64,000 nt of DNA from Neobacillus ginsengisoli (GCF_030813055.1 NZ_JAUSTW010000004.1:186001-250000); one strand, 5' to 3'. Positions 35,434 to 44,547 are shown, counted from the stretch's first letter. Made by a program: numbers and translations. The notes: generated by a model from the letters alone, not told the origin.

Positions 35434-37407
35434 TTATTTAATCCATTCACCATTTTTGCTAATTTTGTATCCATTGATGGTTGTGTTAGCGGCCATGCTG
35501 CCATCCTTGTTATACCATCCAACATGTTTAACATCAAGCTGTGGTAAACCGGAGATGTAACCGACACCACCTTTTTGATCAATACCAATGCCGTCTTGCA
35601 TCGCTTTTTCTAAAGCTGCTTTATCTACTGCTGTCCCTTGCCAATTTTGAAGTTCATCTCCGGGATGCTGATAGTTACTCAATATATAAGAGAAGCCGTT
35701 AAAGTTATCGATAACACGTAAACCCGTGGCTTCTGCACCTGCAGGAACGGAAAGGACACGTGAAAGCTCTTTTGTATCAACATTAAATGCCCAAACAAAG
35801 TTATTGGTATGCTCGGCGCCATCCTCACCAATAAATAATGTTCTCATTTTCTCAGAATAGCTTAGATTATCCGGCTTGGATACTTTATCTGGATTTGCTT
35901 TATTACCATAAGCATCAGGTGTTGCAAGATCTTCTCCCACAACTAGTGCTTTCATGGAAGAAGCTACATAGGTACTTGCAATTTCGTCTCCCTCTAAATC
36001 TATTTGATTACCCGTTAATCTTAATTCAAACGTAGCACCTGCTAGGATTTGAGGCAATCGAATATCATCCACCGGATCTGCACCCTTAGAATCTAACATA
36101 CCTTTTCCAAGTTCAGAAATAGCCATATACACTTTTTTATCTTTTGCGTTTACAGTAATTCCTTCCATTTTACGGAATTCTGCTGTTGCACCTTTTAAGG
36201 CTGCATAGCGACGTGATTCTAAGAATGCCGCTGCCAGCTCCATTCCAGGTTTAACTTTTAAATATTCAATTTTTGCAGCACTAGAATCGGTTTTTATGGC
36301 TGTAAAACCTTCTGTTGGCTTGCTTGCTGTTTCAAAAATATCGCTAAATTTCGTTCCTTTGTCGATAATGGTTCTAATTTCTTTGTCAGTTGCATGGCCC
36401 AGCTTGATCCATACAAGATTACCTGCCCCGCCATTTTTTGTGCTTGTTTGAACGAATTTTGCTGCATATAAAGTACCCGCAGATAAGTCTTTTTCTTTAT
36501 CAGCAACATACATAAAAGAGACTGTATAGTTACCATCATCACCGAAAAATGCTGTTTTATTATCCGGCATAACCGTCATCAATTCATGAGAAAAACGACC
36601 CGTACTATAGTGTTTGACAACGGAAGCATCACCATTAGGTTTAACTGTTACTTCAGGAATCCACCCGTAATTATATGGATTTGCCTTTGACTCATCACCA
36701 AAATAGAGCTTGGCAAAAGCTTTTACATTTGTAGTATCTTGATTCGTACCCATTTCAGCCTCAAATTGACGTGCATTGGGTTCATATTCTTCAGAGCCTA
36801 AATGAGTTCCCCAAGGTGTCGTAGAGCCATTACACGGAATCCATAAGCCATTTACACTTGAAAAATCAATTTTTTTCGCGCTTTTAACAGATAATTCACC
36901 AGTCTTTTTATTTTGATTTAATGATGTTAATGTCATGGAAGCAGGAACTTTCCCATATGCAGACTGACCTGAATTATCAAGCGTATCATATTCAAAATGA
37001 GATACCATATAAGGATTTCCGCCAACATTCATTAAGCTATTAGAATCTGGAGCATCAGAAATAAAGTATGATTCCTTTCCGGGAACACTTTTATCGACAA
37101 TCGGATTTCCGTTAACATCAATCGGAGTGCCTGCAGGAATTTTAATTCCTTTGTTTGTGACGATTTTTTCATCCGAAAGAAATAATTGCTTGTATGTAAG
37201 TGGGAAGTTTTTCTTTGAACCGTTGTTGTAGGTAACATCCATTGATGCACCGGTATAAGTTTTCACCATTTCTTCAATACTAGTCGGTGCTTTCATTGAG
37301 TTAAATTTAAAAGAATTGATAGTGGTACCCTTCCCTGCCGCAGCTGCCGGCGTTACCGCCGGAATCATCAATCCAAGTACTAATGCCATGGTCAATCTCT
37401 TTTTCAT
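35434..37407 (-). CDS. phoX: Secreted PhoX-family (DUF839) phosphatase
   Basis: 657 aa. Sec-type signal peptide (1-24, ending AAAAG), no twin-arginine, unlike Pseudomonas PhoX. Family motifs: LWIPCNGSTTPWGTHLGSEEYEPN (metal and catalytic Cys/Glu region, about 190-215), GRFSHELMTVMPDNKTAFFGDDG, GMELAAAFLESRRYAALKG and FIGEDGAEHTNNFVWAF. PhoX enzymes are calcium/iron alkaline phosphatases that free phosphate from organic esters outside the cell. A phased PhoP-box candidate lies at 37491-37529. Single gene with terminator. Confidence 0.88.
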   Translation of the reverse strand: MKKRLTMALVLGLMIPAVTPAAAAGKGTTINSFKFNSMKAPTSIEEMVKTYTGASMDVTYNNGSKKNFPLTYKQLFLSDEKIVTNKGIKIPAGTPIDVNGNPIVDKSVPGKESYFISDAPDSNSLMNVGGNPYMVSHFEYDTLDNSGQSAYGKVPASMTLTSLNQNKKTGELSVKSAKKIDFSSVNGLWIPCNGSTTPWGTHLGSEEYEPNARQFEAEMGTNQDTTNVKAFAKLYFGDESKANPYNYGWIPEVTVKPNGDASVVKHYSTGRFSHELMTVMPDNKTAFFGDDGNYTVSFMYVADKEKDLSAGTLYAAKFVQTSTKNGGAGNLVWIKLGHATDKEIRTIIDKGTKFSDIFETASKPTEGFTAIKTDSSAAKIEYLKVKPGMELAAAFLESRRYAALKGATAEFRKMEGITVNAKDKKVYMAISELGKGMLDSKGADPVDDIRLPQILAGATFELRLTGNQIDLEGDEIASTYVASSMKALVVGEDLATPDAYGNKANPDKVSKPDNLSYSEKMRTLFIGEDGAEHTNNFVWAFNVDTKELSRVLSVPAGAEATGLRVIDNFNGFSYILSNYQHPGDELQNWQGTAVDKAALEKAMQDGIGIDQKGGVGYISGLPQLDVKHVGWYNKDGSMAANTTINGYKISKNGEWIK

Positions 37408-37490
37408 GTTTTACCCCCTAGTAATTTTTATACAAACTCTATTAAACATGAAAAATGTTAAGTTATCATGAAGAAAGCATTTAGATACTA

Positions 37491-37529
37491 TTAAGATTAA
37501 AAATGAATGAGAATTGAATTAGAACTGAA
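37491..37529 (-). promoter_or_regulatory. Candidate PhoP box upstream of phoX
   Basis: Minus strand TTCAGT, TTCAAT, TTCATT and TCTTAA at exact 11-base steps (37529, 37518, 37507, 37496), matching the phased TT(A/C/T)A(C/T)A repeats that PhoP binds in Bacillus. It lies 84-122 bases before the start codon. Confidence 0.6.
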
Positions 37530-37531
37530 TT

Positions 37532-37558
37532 AAAAAAAGACATCTCTATTGAGACACC
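37532..37558 (-). terminator. Terminator of csoR-copZ
   Basis: GGTGTCTC AATA GAGATGTC hairpin (three G-U pairs) on the minus strand, followed by seven T. It separates copZ from the phoX control region. Confidence 0.65.
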
Positions 37559-37579
37559 CTTTTTAAGAACATATGCTTC

Positions 37580-37609
37580 AGCGAACAGTGCAGGCACTGT
37601 TCGCTTTTT
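37580..37609 (+). terminator. Strong plus-strand hairpin with T-tract, antisense to copZ
   Basis: AGCGAACAGTGC AG GCACTGTTCGCT, perfect, followed by TTTTTA on the plus strand only. Genes on both sides are on the minus strand, so it would end antisense transcription toward copZ. Confidence 0.55.
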
Positions 37610-37619
37610 ATGTTGAAAT

Positions 37620-37826
37620 TCATTTTACATCGTAGCCCTGGTCATCGATGGTTTCCTTAATTGTGCTTAAAGTGACCAATTTGTCGTCGAATTCTACATC
37701 AACTTTGCCATTAGAAAGATCCACTGCAACTTTTTTTACACCATTGAGTTCGCCAACGCTGCCTTCTACTGCTTTCACACAGTGTCCGCATGACATGCCG
37801 CTTACCGTTAATGTTACTTTTTCCAT
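37620..37826 (-). CDS. copZ: CopZ-type copper chaperone
   Basis: 68 aa heavy-metal-associated domain. GMSCGHCVKAVE gives the Cu(I)-binding C-x-x-C (Cys13, Cys16). Hands Cu(I) to CopA or to CsoR. Follows csoR by 13 bases. The CopA ATPase that usually follows is not here; a terminator and phoX come next. Confidence 0.93.
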   Translation of the reverse strand: MEKVTLTVSGMSCGHCVKAVEGSVGELNGVKKVAVDLSNGKVDVEFDDKLVTLSTIKETIDDQGYDVK

Positions 37827-37839
37827 GATAAAACCCCCA

Positions 37840-38187
37840 TTACTTTTTCATTAATTTTTGTATAGTGACAAGAACTTCATCCAAAACTTCAAAATCGCCC
37901 TCTTTAATTCGATCTACTACACAGGTCTTCAGATGACCCTCTAATAAAACCTTCGCTACACTATTTAATGCCGATTGAGTCGCGGAAATTTGGTTGATCA
38001 CGTCATCACAATATGTATCCCGTTCGATTAAACCTTTTAACCCGCGGACTTGACCTTCTATTCGGTTTAGGCGAGCGACTAAGTTGCTTTTAATTCGTTC
38101 CGAATGATGGCTTTTCCGCACATTTCCTTCATCAAAACAACAGGATTCATCGATTAATTCATCCTCAGGTTTTTTATCAAAAGACAT
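37840..38187 (-). CDS. csoR: CsoR, Cu(I)-sensing repressor
   Basis: 115 aa. Four-helix DUF156 repressor. Copper ligands are all present: Cys in RDTYCDDV and the His/Cys pair in EGHLKTCV. N-terminal tail carries an extra CC (ESCCFDEG). ATG 38187 follows GGAGGTG; the longer TTG frame to 38244 would translate the operator region. Represses its own csoR-copZ transcript and releases DNA when loaded with Cu(I). Confidence 0.94.
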   Translation of the reverse strand: MSFDKKPEDELIDESCCFDEGNVRKSHHSERIKSNLVARLNRIEGQVRGLKGLIERDTYCDDVINQISATQSALNSVAKVLLEGHLKTCVVDRIKEGDFEVLDEVLVTIQKLMKK

Positions 38188-38210
38188 GTCAACACCTCCA
38201 TATAATCTAT

Positions 38211-38232
38211 TATATAATACCCCCGTATCGTA
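38211..38232 (-). promoter_or_regulatory. CsoR operator and -10 of csoR-copZ
   Basis: Minus strand TACGGGGGTAT (one clear CsoR-type half-site, 38227-38217) directly next to TATATAAT. The other half is degenerate (ATAC only), unlike the fuller TACCC-n-GGGTA palindrome. Confidence 0.55.
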
Positions 38233-38287
38233 AACGATGGTCAAATCTTTTTGTAAAAAAAGTTCACATCTATGTTCAGCTTCGATT

Positions 38288-38860
38288 CTATTTCACTTCA
38301 TTATACGCGGTTTTATAGCAATCGCATGTCATGATATGGTCATTCACCATCCCGGTAGCTTGCATAAAGGCATAACAAATGGTGGAACCGACAAATTTAA
38401 ATCCGCGTTTCTTAAGATCCTTACTTAATTTATCACTTATTTCTGTTGTCGCGGGAACATCTTTTAGCTCTTTGAAGTGATTTTGAATGGGCTGTCCGCC
38501 GACAAATGACCATATATATTTATTAAAGGAGCCAAACTCCTCCACCACTTTTAAAAATGCTTTTGCATTTGTCATGACCGCATTAATTTTCAGCTTATTT
38601 CTAACGATACCTTCATTATGTAACAATTCTTCCACTTTTTCTTCATCATAGCGGATGATTTTCTCAGGTTCAAAGTTATCAAACGCAGCCCTGTAGTTCT
38701 CCCTTTTCTTAAGAATCGTATACCAGCTTAAACCTGCCTGGGCCCCTTCGAGATTTAAATACTCAAAAAGCAAGCGGTCATCATGGACAGGCACACCCCA
38801 TTCTTCATCATGATAGCTTATATACAACGGATCCTGATTTACCCACCCGCACCTATTCAT
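38288..38860 (-). CDS. tag: Tag, DNA-3-methyladenine glycosylase I
   Basis: 190 aa, family length. MNRCGWVNQDPLYISYHDEEWGVP gives the N-terminal zinc Cys and His; C-terminal HIMTCDCY provides the other His/Cys ligands. EGAQAGLSWYTIL is the catalytic Glu region. Removes 3-methyladenine from DNA. GGAGG before ATG. Single gene. Confidence 0.95.
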   Translation of the reverse strand: MNRCGWVNQDPLYISYHDEEWGVPVHDDRLLFEYLNLEGAQAGLSWYTILKKRENYRAAFDNFEPEKIIRYDEEKVEELLHNEGIVRNKLKINAVMTNAKAFLKVVEEFGSFNKYIWSFVGGQPIQNHFKELKDVPATTEISDKLSKDLKKRGFKFVGSTICYAFMQATGMVNDHIMTCDCYKTAYNEVK

Positions 38861-38976
38861 CTTAAATAACCTCCATTTTAAAACAAAAATAAGGGGTTTC
38901 TACCATTTCTTTAACGGATTCACGCCTCTGAGGTCAGTTCCTCTCCCCCTTAAAGTGTTACCTAAACTGAACCTCT

Positions 38977-39744
38977 TTACGTTAAATTGTAAAAGAATTT
39001 TGTATTTCGAATTAATATTCCAGCCACTTCATCATTAGATCGTTTTTTTAGTTTTGCGATCATTTTTATTGATTCCATCATCATGTTTGGATTTGTCATT
39101 TGTCCTTGAAATGGTCCTCCGAAGGGCCATGGGCCATCTGTTTCAACCATCATTTGCTCTAATGGATATCTCCGAACTAATTGTTGGATTTCTTCTTCGT
39201 AAACCACGTCAGGGGTAACCGAAATAAAGTATCCTTTTCCCGCCATTCTCTCGACTGTTTTATCGTCACCTTTAAACCAGTGAAAATGCGCCTTCCTTAC
39301 AGAATGTTTTTCTAAGAGGTCACATACGATTGGTGCATCATCATAAACAGCATGGAGAACTATCGGTTTCTCCCAAATTTTAGCTTTTAGAATAAAACTC
39401 TCTAACAGCTTCATATATTGACAATAATCCTGTTTAGATACTTTTTGATCAAGTCGCTGGTAGTAGGGAAGGCCAACCTCTCCAATCGCAAACATCTCTT
39501 CACGATGCTTCTCCATCCAAACAAGTAGTTCGTTCAGATCTTCCCCTGTAGGCAGAGGCTGCTCGGGGTGGAAACCGAAAGCTGGTTTTACCCTAGAAAA
39601 TCTTCTAGATAAATAAAGATTTCTTTTACACGATTCTAGATCAAAAGAAACTGACACCAATATTTCAATTTGAGATGAACCACCCATCAGACTATTAATT
39701 TCTTCATCTTTATAATGATCTAAATGAATATGAGCATCAATCAT
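38977..39744 (-). CDS. TatD-family metal-dependent hydrolase
   Basis: 255 aa from ATG 39744. Metal ligands: IDAHIHLDHY (HxH) at the start, AIGEVGLPYY (Glu), VLHAVYDDA (His), KAHFHWFKG (His) and VETDGPWPF (Asp). Family acts as nucleases or related hydrolases. The chosen start has a GGAGGGGG site; TTG two codons upstream has closer spacing. An unusual insertion-free, short version with FGFHPEQP after the first strand pair. No methionyl-tRNA synthetase neighbour, unlike YabD. Confidence 0.83.
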   Translation of the reverse strand: MIDAHIHLDHYKDEEINSLMGGSSQIEILVSVSFDLESCKRNLYLSRRFSRVKPAFGFHPEQPLPTGEDLNELLVWMEKHREEMFAIGEVGLPYYQRLDQKVSKQDYCQYMKLLESFILKAKIWEKPIVLHAVYDDAPIVCDLLEKHSVRKAHFHWFKGDDKTVERMAGKGYFISVTPDVVYEEEIQQLVRRYPLEQMMVETDGPWPFGGPFQGQMTNPNMMMESIKMIAKLKKRSNDEVAGILIRNTKFFYNLT

Positions 39745-40156
39745 TTTCAAAAAACCCCCTCCTTTCCTGAGGCCGACCAAACAACAGATAATAATAGAAC
39801 GAACCACTTTTTCATTTTTAAAGCCCCTATATGTAAAAAAATAATATCTCTTCCTGATAACATCCGGATGTAATTATACCAGAAGCGTTTAAAGATGCTA
39901 GCCTAGTATAGAATTCAAAAAATATTTTTCTAAGATACAAGAGGGATAAGCAGGAATTAAAGATCATTTTTCCGAATTATATTGTGTAAAAAGGAAGGTG
40001 AATAGGTAATAAATTGGTTCCGAAAAAAGAAACATTTCTCAAGTTAGTATCATAAGATGAATTATTACTATTTTTTGCGAATACGTATTTCTTTAATTAT
40101 TTGTTTTTCATCCTTTTATAATATGGTCATATCTAACTTTGGAAGGTGTGAATAAT
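39745..40156. other. Intergenic stretch without a recognisable gene
   Basis: AT-rich. The only clear element is TATAAT at 40117-40122, a plausible -10 for the small gene that follows; its -35 is weak. No conserved RNA structure recognised. Confidence 0.5.
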
Positions 40157-40318
40157 TTGACAACCAATTCTGAAACGAAAAAAATTGATGTTAATTCAAC
40201 CATTTCATTAAAAGGAATCGTGAAAGCCATATTTAATGATACCATCCATGTGCAAATTGGTGGAAAGATTATTACCTTGCCCAAAGGGGATTTTTTCCTA
40301 GACAAACCAATGAATTAA
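40157..40318 (+). CDS. Small hypothetical protein, 53 aa
   Basis: TTG start at 40157 with GGAAGGTG seven bases upstream, TATAAT at 40117-40122 and a strong terminator after it (40365-40398), so a complete small transcription unit. Product begins MTTNSETKKIDVNSTISLKG and continues with KAIFNDTIHVQIGGKIITLP, a beta-rich pattern, then ends DKPMN. Not recognised. The alternation of hydrophobic residues looks like real protein, and the gene signals support translation. Confidence 0.6.
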   Translation: MTTNSETKKIDVNSTISLKGIVKAIFNDTIHVQIGGKIITLPKGDFFLDKPMN

Positions 40319-40364
40319 ATTGTATGGCTACTAGAACGAGCCAATCTTATATTTACACGTTACT

Positions 40365-40398
40365 AAAACCCACCTCTAAAATGGCGGGTTTTCTTTTG
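40365..40398 (+). terminator. Terminator after the small gene
   Basis: AAAACCCACC / GGCGGGTTTT hairpin followed by CTTTTG. Confidence 0.8.
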
Positions 40399-40436
40399 TT
40401 ACTAAAGCTATAAAACTATCTCTTTTTCATTGATTG

Positions 40437-42230
40437 CTAAAATTTTTTTCCGATATATTCTTCAAGAAAGTCGGCCACCTTCGTATACGTAAAAATTTTA
40501 TTTTTTCGTTTTTCGAAGGAATGGCCTTCATCTTCAAAACGGAAGTACTTTACCGGATGGTTTCTTTCCTTTAATTTATATACGATTTGTTCGGATTCTT
40601 CAATTGGGACACGCGGATCGTTTGCACCATGAAAAACCATAAGAGGGCTTATAATTTTATCCGTATGGTTTAATGGGTCAATCTGATCGAAAAACTCTCC
40701 ATCCTTTTCAATCGTTCCATATTCAAACTCACGAAGTTTTTGTCTCCATGGGTTCGTATTTTTAAGAAAGGTTCTAAAACTTGAAATTCCTACAATATCA
40801 ATCGCTGCGGACCATAAATGCGGATAGTGGCTGATTGCTGCAAGAACCATAAATCCTCCATAACTGCCGCCCATTAACGCAATTTTACGTTGATCAACGC
40901 TCCCTTCTGCCTTTAGCCACTCTACTAACGAAACCAAATCTTTAACGGAATCCATTCTTTTTCTAACATCATCAAGATGGGTATACGTCTTTCCATATCC
41001 AGTACTGCCGCGAACATTCGGAGTACAAACAGCAAAGCCGATGCTTAGTAAGTATTGCAGGATAGGATTATAAACGGCACGAATTTGACTTTCTGGACCA
41101 CCATGAATATAAACGACAACAGGATGTTTTTTTGAAGTATTTACAGGCTTGTAAAAAAATGCAGGCACATGAAGGTTGTCAAAAGATTTATAGGTTATAA
41201 GCTCCGGCTTAACCAATTTATTTTTCCCACCCGGTGACCGAGAAGAGTAGGTAAGACGTTCTGTGTGTATTGTCTTTATGTCAAGCTCCCAAATATCAGA
41301 AGGATTTTCGGGCCCATTGAAAACATAGGCCAATTTTTGATTATTAGGTGAAAAAGTAAGATCAGATATCACTCCCATCGGTGTTTTCCATGAATAAAGA
41401 TTACTATTTTTTAAGTCAACAATAACACCACTTGAAATCCCTCCCTCGTTCATTGAATATGCTAACATGTTTTTTTCCTTGTTCATCGTGAGTTCCTCGA
41501 AATCCCAATCTCTCCTTTCCAGCCAAGTGAGATCTTTTGAATAAAGATTTATCATCGCTAATCCAAAGTGCTCTCTATCTTTGTTTGTTAATAAATAGAG
41601 ATGATCCCCATCCTTATTGTAGTAAGGATCCTTAAAGCTCGCTTCTCCAATATGAGGTGTTACCCAGTCCACATCACCTGTGTTAATCTGCAATATACCC
41701 AAATCATTGTCCTGATGTGTATTTGTTTTTCGAATTAATAAAGACTGCCCATCAGGAGACCACTTTATCGAAGAATACATACCATCATCTGAAAATAAGC
41801 GGCGTATTTCAAGTGTTTCTAAGTTTTGGATATAGATATCAAAAAAGGCAAGATTACGGCGATTACTTGACCAGGCAATCCATTTTCCGTTAGGAGAGCT
41901 GCCACCATAATGATGGATATGGTTTGGAGAATCGGTCAGCCTAATTATGTCATGATCACGTTTTAATAAAAATAGTTGCTGCTTTTCATTACCAGCAACA
42001 TCCATGCTTATGATGCGTGTCGAGGTATGTTTTATATATTTAACGACTTTTATACTCTCATTTGTAAAGGAAGCTTGTAGGACAGACCTCCCTCCCCCAA
42101 GATTCAACTCCCAGACCTGTGGCAAGCCGGAATAGTCAGCAATAAAGCTTAATTTATGACCATCAGGCTGATAAACGGGTTTTCTCGCTGACCGAACGTC
42201 CAAAAAAGGCTTAATTCCGAAATTCTCCAT
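40437..42230 (-). CDS. S9-family (prolyl oligopeptidase / acylaminoacyl-peptidase type) serine peptidase
   Basis: 597 aa, cytosolic. N-terminal beta-propeller (about 1-340) with WD40/TolB-like SPDGQSLL, SPNNQKLAYVF repeats, then the catalytic alpha/beta-hydrolase domain: YIHGGPESQ oxyanion segment, nucleophile in MGGSYGGFMVL (Ser about 459), Asp in GANDPRVP and His in EDEGHSF. Cleaves short or N-acylated peptides. ATG 42230 has AAAGGGG seven bases upstream. Divergent from the RpiR-led operon. Confidence 0.9.
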   Translation of the reverse strand: MENFGIKPFLDVRSARKPVYQPDGHKLSFIADYSGLPQVWELNLGGGRSVLQASFTNESIKVVKYIKHTSTRIISMDVAGNEKQQLFLLKRDHDIIRLTDSPNHIHHYGGSSPNGKWIAWSSNRRNLAFFDIYIQNLETLEIRRLFSDDGMYSSIKWSPDGQSLLIRKTNTHQDNDLGILQINTGDVDWVTPHIGEASFKDPYYNKDGDHLYLLTNKDREHFGLAMINLYSKDLTWLERRDWDFEELTMNKEKNMLAYSMNEGGISSGVIVDLKNSNLYSWKTPMGVISDLTFSPNNQKLAYVFNGPENPSDIWELDIKTIHTERLTYSSRSPGGKNKLVKPELITYKSFDNLHVPAFFYKPVNTSKKHPVVVYIHGGPESQIRAVYNPILQYLLSIGFAVCTPNVRGSTGYGKTYTHLDDVRKRMDSVKDLVSLVEWLKAEGSVDQRKIALMGGSYGGFMVLAAISHYPHLWSAAIDIVGISSFRTFLKNTNPWRQKLREFEYGTIEKDGEFFDQIDPLNHTDKIISPLMVFHGANDPRVPIEESEQIVYKLKERNHPVKYFRFEDEGHSFEKRKNKIFTYTKVADFLEEYIGKKF

Positions 42231-42550
42231 AATCAATCCCCTTTAGTTGCTAACATTATCGATGAAATATAATTGGATCTAGGTATCAATCTTAATATAA
42301 TTTAATCCTCATTAACTTCCACATCCTATCTAAATGTTGTTCCTCCAATTAATTAATATGTAATTCTTCTATTCATATGCACATCCATCCACCATCAGAA
42401 AATGACCCAAAAAGAATTAATAATCACAAAATTTGAAAAATACTCTTTTATTCCGTATTTAATTATGTTAATGTAAAAACAATAAAGAAGTTTTTAATGC
42501 ATCATAAATAATAAATGAAGGATTTACTTCTCCAAAGGAAGGATGATGGA
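42231..42550. other. Divergent control region, S9 peptidase / RpiR operon
   Basis: About 320 bases, AT-rich. TTGAAA near 42432 and AATTATGTTAATG near 42465 may belong to the operon promoter, but I cannot define a confident pair or an RpiR operator. No gene seen. Confidence 0.4.
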
Positions 42551-43399
42551 ATGGAACCACTTCCTTTTCAACAGTTAGTAAAAGAAAAATTCCCCGTTTT
42601 ATCAGCAGGTCAAAAAAAAGTGGCCAATTATCTGATTGAAAATCTCAATCAAGCTGCCTTTAAAACGGCCTTTCAAATCGGCCGGCAAGCAGCAGTTAGT
42701 GAAACCACCGTGATTCGCCTTTCGTATGCATTGGGATTTGAAAGCTTTAGTGAAATGCAAACGATCATTCAAGAAGAACTGCTCCAGCAAAGCAAGCCAG
42801 AGTACAGAAATTTCAGTATGAAGCAATACCGTTCCGCCGATCCATTTAAGAGAGTCATATTAAATGAGATTCAACTATTAAAACAATTAATTAACCAAAG
42901 CAACGTTCAGGAAATTTGGAAAGCAGTCGATTGCCTGATAAAAGCAGATCAAATTTTAATTGCGGGCCATATGCTTTCTCACGCGGCCGCTTACTGGTTT
43001 TCCTATATGCTTAGTTCAATTAGGGATAATGTAACACTTTGCTCCCCCACCGGAGAATTTTTCGAAAAATTTTGCAATCTTACCGAAAACTCTGTTGTCG
43101 TTGTTTTTTCCTTACCGCGCTATTCAAACGATACAATCAAGCTGGCGGAGTGTGTTGCAGAGCATGGGATTTGTCTAATTACCGTTACAGATCGGCTGCT
43201 TTCCCCTGTTGGAAGGATTTCAGATATTGTCCTTACGACTGAAGAAAATGCCCAAACAGGCTCCAATTCCATCGCTTCTGTTATAAGTTTAGTAGATTTG
43301 ATTATAGAAGGGATTCATGAAAAGGACCAAGAGCGCATCCAGTCCCATCAACAAAAATTAGAAAAGCTGTATTCAAGCTTTGATGTATTTAATGAATAA
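42551..43399 (+). CDS. MurR/RpiR-family transcriptional regulator
   Basis: 282 aa. N-terminal HTH_6 domain (about 1-80; VANYLIENLNQAAF, VSETTVIRLSYALGFESFSEMQ) and a C-terminal SIS sugar-isomerase-like effector domain (about 110-255; ILIAGHMLSHAAAYWFSYML, VVVFSLPRYSNDTIKLAE). GGAAGGATG before ATG 42551; the frame extends to 42515. First gene of a five-gene operon with 17-31 base gaps, so it presumably controls the D-amino-acid conversion genes. The effector could be an amino acid or acyl-amino acid instead of a sugar phosphate. Confidence 0.88.
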   Translation: MEPLPFQQLVKEKFPVLSAGQKKVANYLIENLNQAAFKTAFQIGRQAAVSETTVIRLSYALGFESFSEMQTIIQEELLQQSKPEYRNFSMKQYRSADPFKRVILNEIQLLKQLINQSNVQEIWKAVDCLIKADQILIAGHMLSHAAAYWFSYMLSSIRDNVTLCSPTGEFFEKFCNLTENSVVVVFSLPRYSNDTIKLAECVAEHGICLITVTDRLLSPVGRISDIVLTTEENAQTGSNSIASVISLVDLIIEGIHEKDQERIQSHQQKLEKLYSSFDVFNE

Positions 43400-43416
43400 A
43401 AAGAAGGTGTACCGTT

Positions 43417-44547
43417 ATGAACCCGCTTCAATTTATTGAACAAAACAAAGAAATAGTGCAAAACACCTACCATGAACTCCACGCGATTGCCGAGCCAAGC
43501 TGGGAAGAGAAGAAAACATCAAACTTTATTGCAGAACGTCTTAAAAATGCCGGTTTAACCGTTAAAACCTTCCCTGGCCACTATGGAATCATTGCAGAAA
43601 TCCCCGGCTATTCTGACAAAGTTGTAGCCTTAAGGGCTGATATGGATGCCCTAGTCCAGGAAGTTGATGGAATCGTAATGCCGAATCATTCGTGTGGCCA
43701 CGATGCCCATAGTACGATGGTTTTATATTCAGCGCTGGCGCTCGCTGCCGCTGGAAACCGGCCGAAACAGACCTTGCGTTTTATTTTTCAACCTGCCGAA
43801 GAAAAAGGTGAAGGTGCCCTGCAAATGATGAAAGATGGCGCACTGGAAAATGTTTCTTATTTATTTGGTGTTCATCTTAGACCGGCTATCGAGGTCCCTT
43901 ATATGAAGGCCTCCCCTGTTATTGTCCACGGATCAGCGGGAACGTTTAGAGGTACGATTAAAGGTGTACAAGCCCATGCTTCCCGTCCTCAAGATGGGCT
44001 GAATACGATTGATGCGGCGGCATTATTAGTTCAAAAATTAAAACAGATCCGATTAGAAAGCGAGATGCCCTATTCGATTAAAATGACGCAGCTTCAAACA
44101 GAAAATGGCGCTTCGAATGTAATCCCGGAAACCGCCAATTTTGCAATCGATGCCAGGGCCCAATCCAATGAAGTTATGAATGAACTTAGAAAATTAACAC
44201 AGGAAATTATCGAAGAAACAATGGAGGAAACAGGAACGACTATTCACTGGTTTGTGGAAGAATTAGTACCTGCAGCCACTTTACATAAAAAAGCAATGGA
44301 AATAGTTGTAAGCGCTATCACGGATATTCTTGCTGAAGAAAATGTTCTGTCTACCTGTGTCTCTCAAGGGGGTGAGGATTTTCACTTTTATACGGCTAAG
44401 AATCAAGGATTAGCTGCAACCATGGTTGGATTAGGCTGCGGTCTCTCCCCAGGTTTGCATCATCCGCAAATGAAATTTAATTTGGATGCACTTATTTATG
44501 GTACTAAAATTTTAACTCGCACTCTGTTACTGGCATCAGAGGAGTAA
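43417..44547 (+). CDS. M20-family amidohydrolase, likely N-acyl(succinyl)-L-amino-acid deacylase
   Basis: 376 aa. Zinc peptidase pattern: LRADMDAL (about 70-77), CGHDAHSTM, FQPAEEKGEGA with the catalytic Glu, dimerisation domain from about 180, HAHASRPQDG-like segment (QAHASRPQDGLN) and GGEDFHFYT near the C-terminus. On sequence alone this is an amidohydrolase/aminoacylase. In this operon, beside a GNAT and an OSBS/NSAR racemase, it fits the desuccinylase that releases the L-amino acid in the pathway described in Geobacillus. Confidence 0.85.
   Translation: MNPLQFIEQNKEIVQNTYHELHAIAEPSWEEKKTSNFIAERLKNAGLTVKTFPGHYGIIAEIPGYSDKVVALRADMDALVQEVDGIVMPNHSCGHDAHSTMVLYSALALAAAGNRPKQTLRFIFQPAEEKGEGALQMMKDGALENVSYLFGVHLRPAIEVPYMKASPVIVHGSAGTFRGTIKGVQAHASRPQDGLNTIDAAALLVQKLKQIRLESEMPYSIKMTQLQTENGASNVIPETANFAIDARAQSNEVMNELRKLTQEIIEETMEETGTTIHWFVEELVPAATLHKKAMEIVVSAITDILAEENVLSTCVSQGGEDFHFYTAKNQGLAATMVGLGCGLSPGLHHPQMKFNLDALIYGTKILTRTLLLASEE

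Noticed and set aside
38861..38976. T-box or other leader RNA upstream of tag.
   Set aside because: No specifier or antiterminator sequence; nothing convincing in this gap.
40108..40305. 65-codon minus-strand frame.
   Set aside because: Lies antisense to the small plus-strand gene that has promoter, ribosome site and terminator; the minus frame has none.
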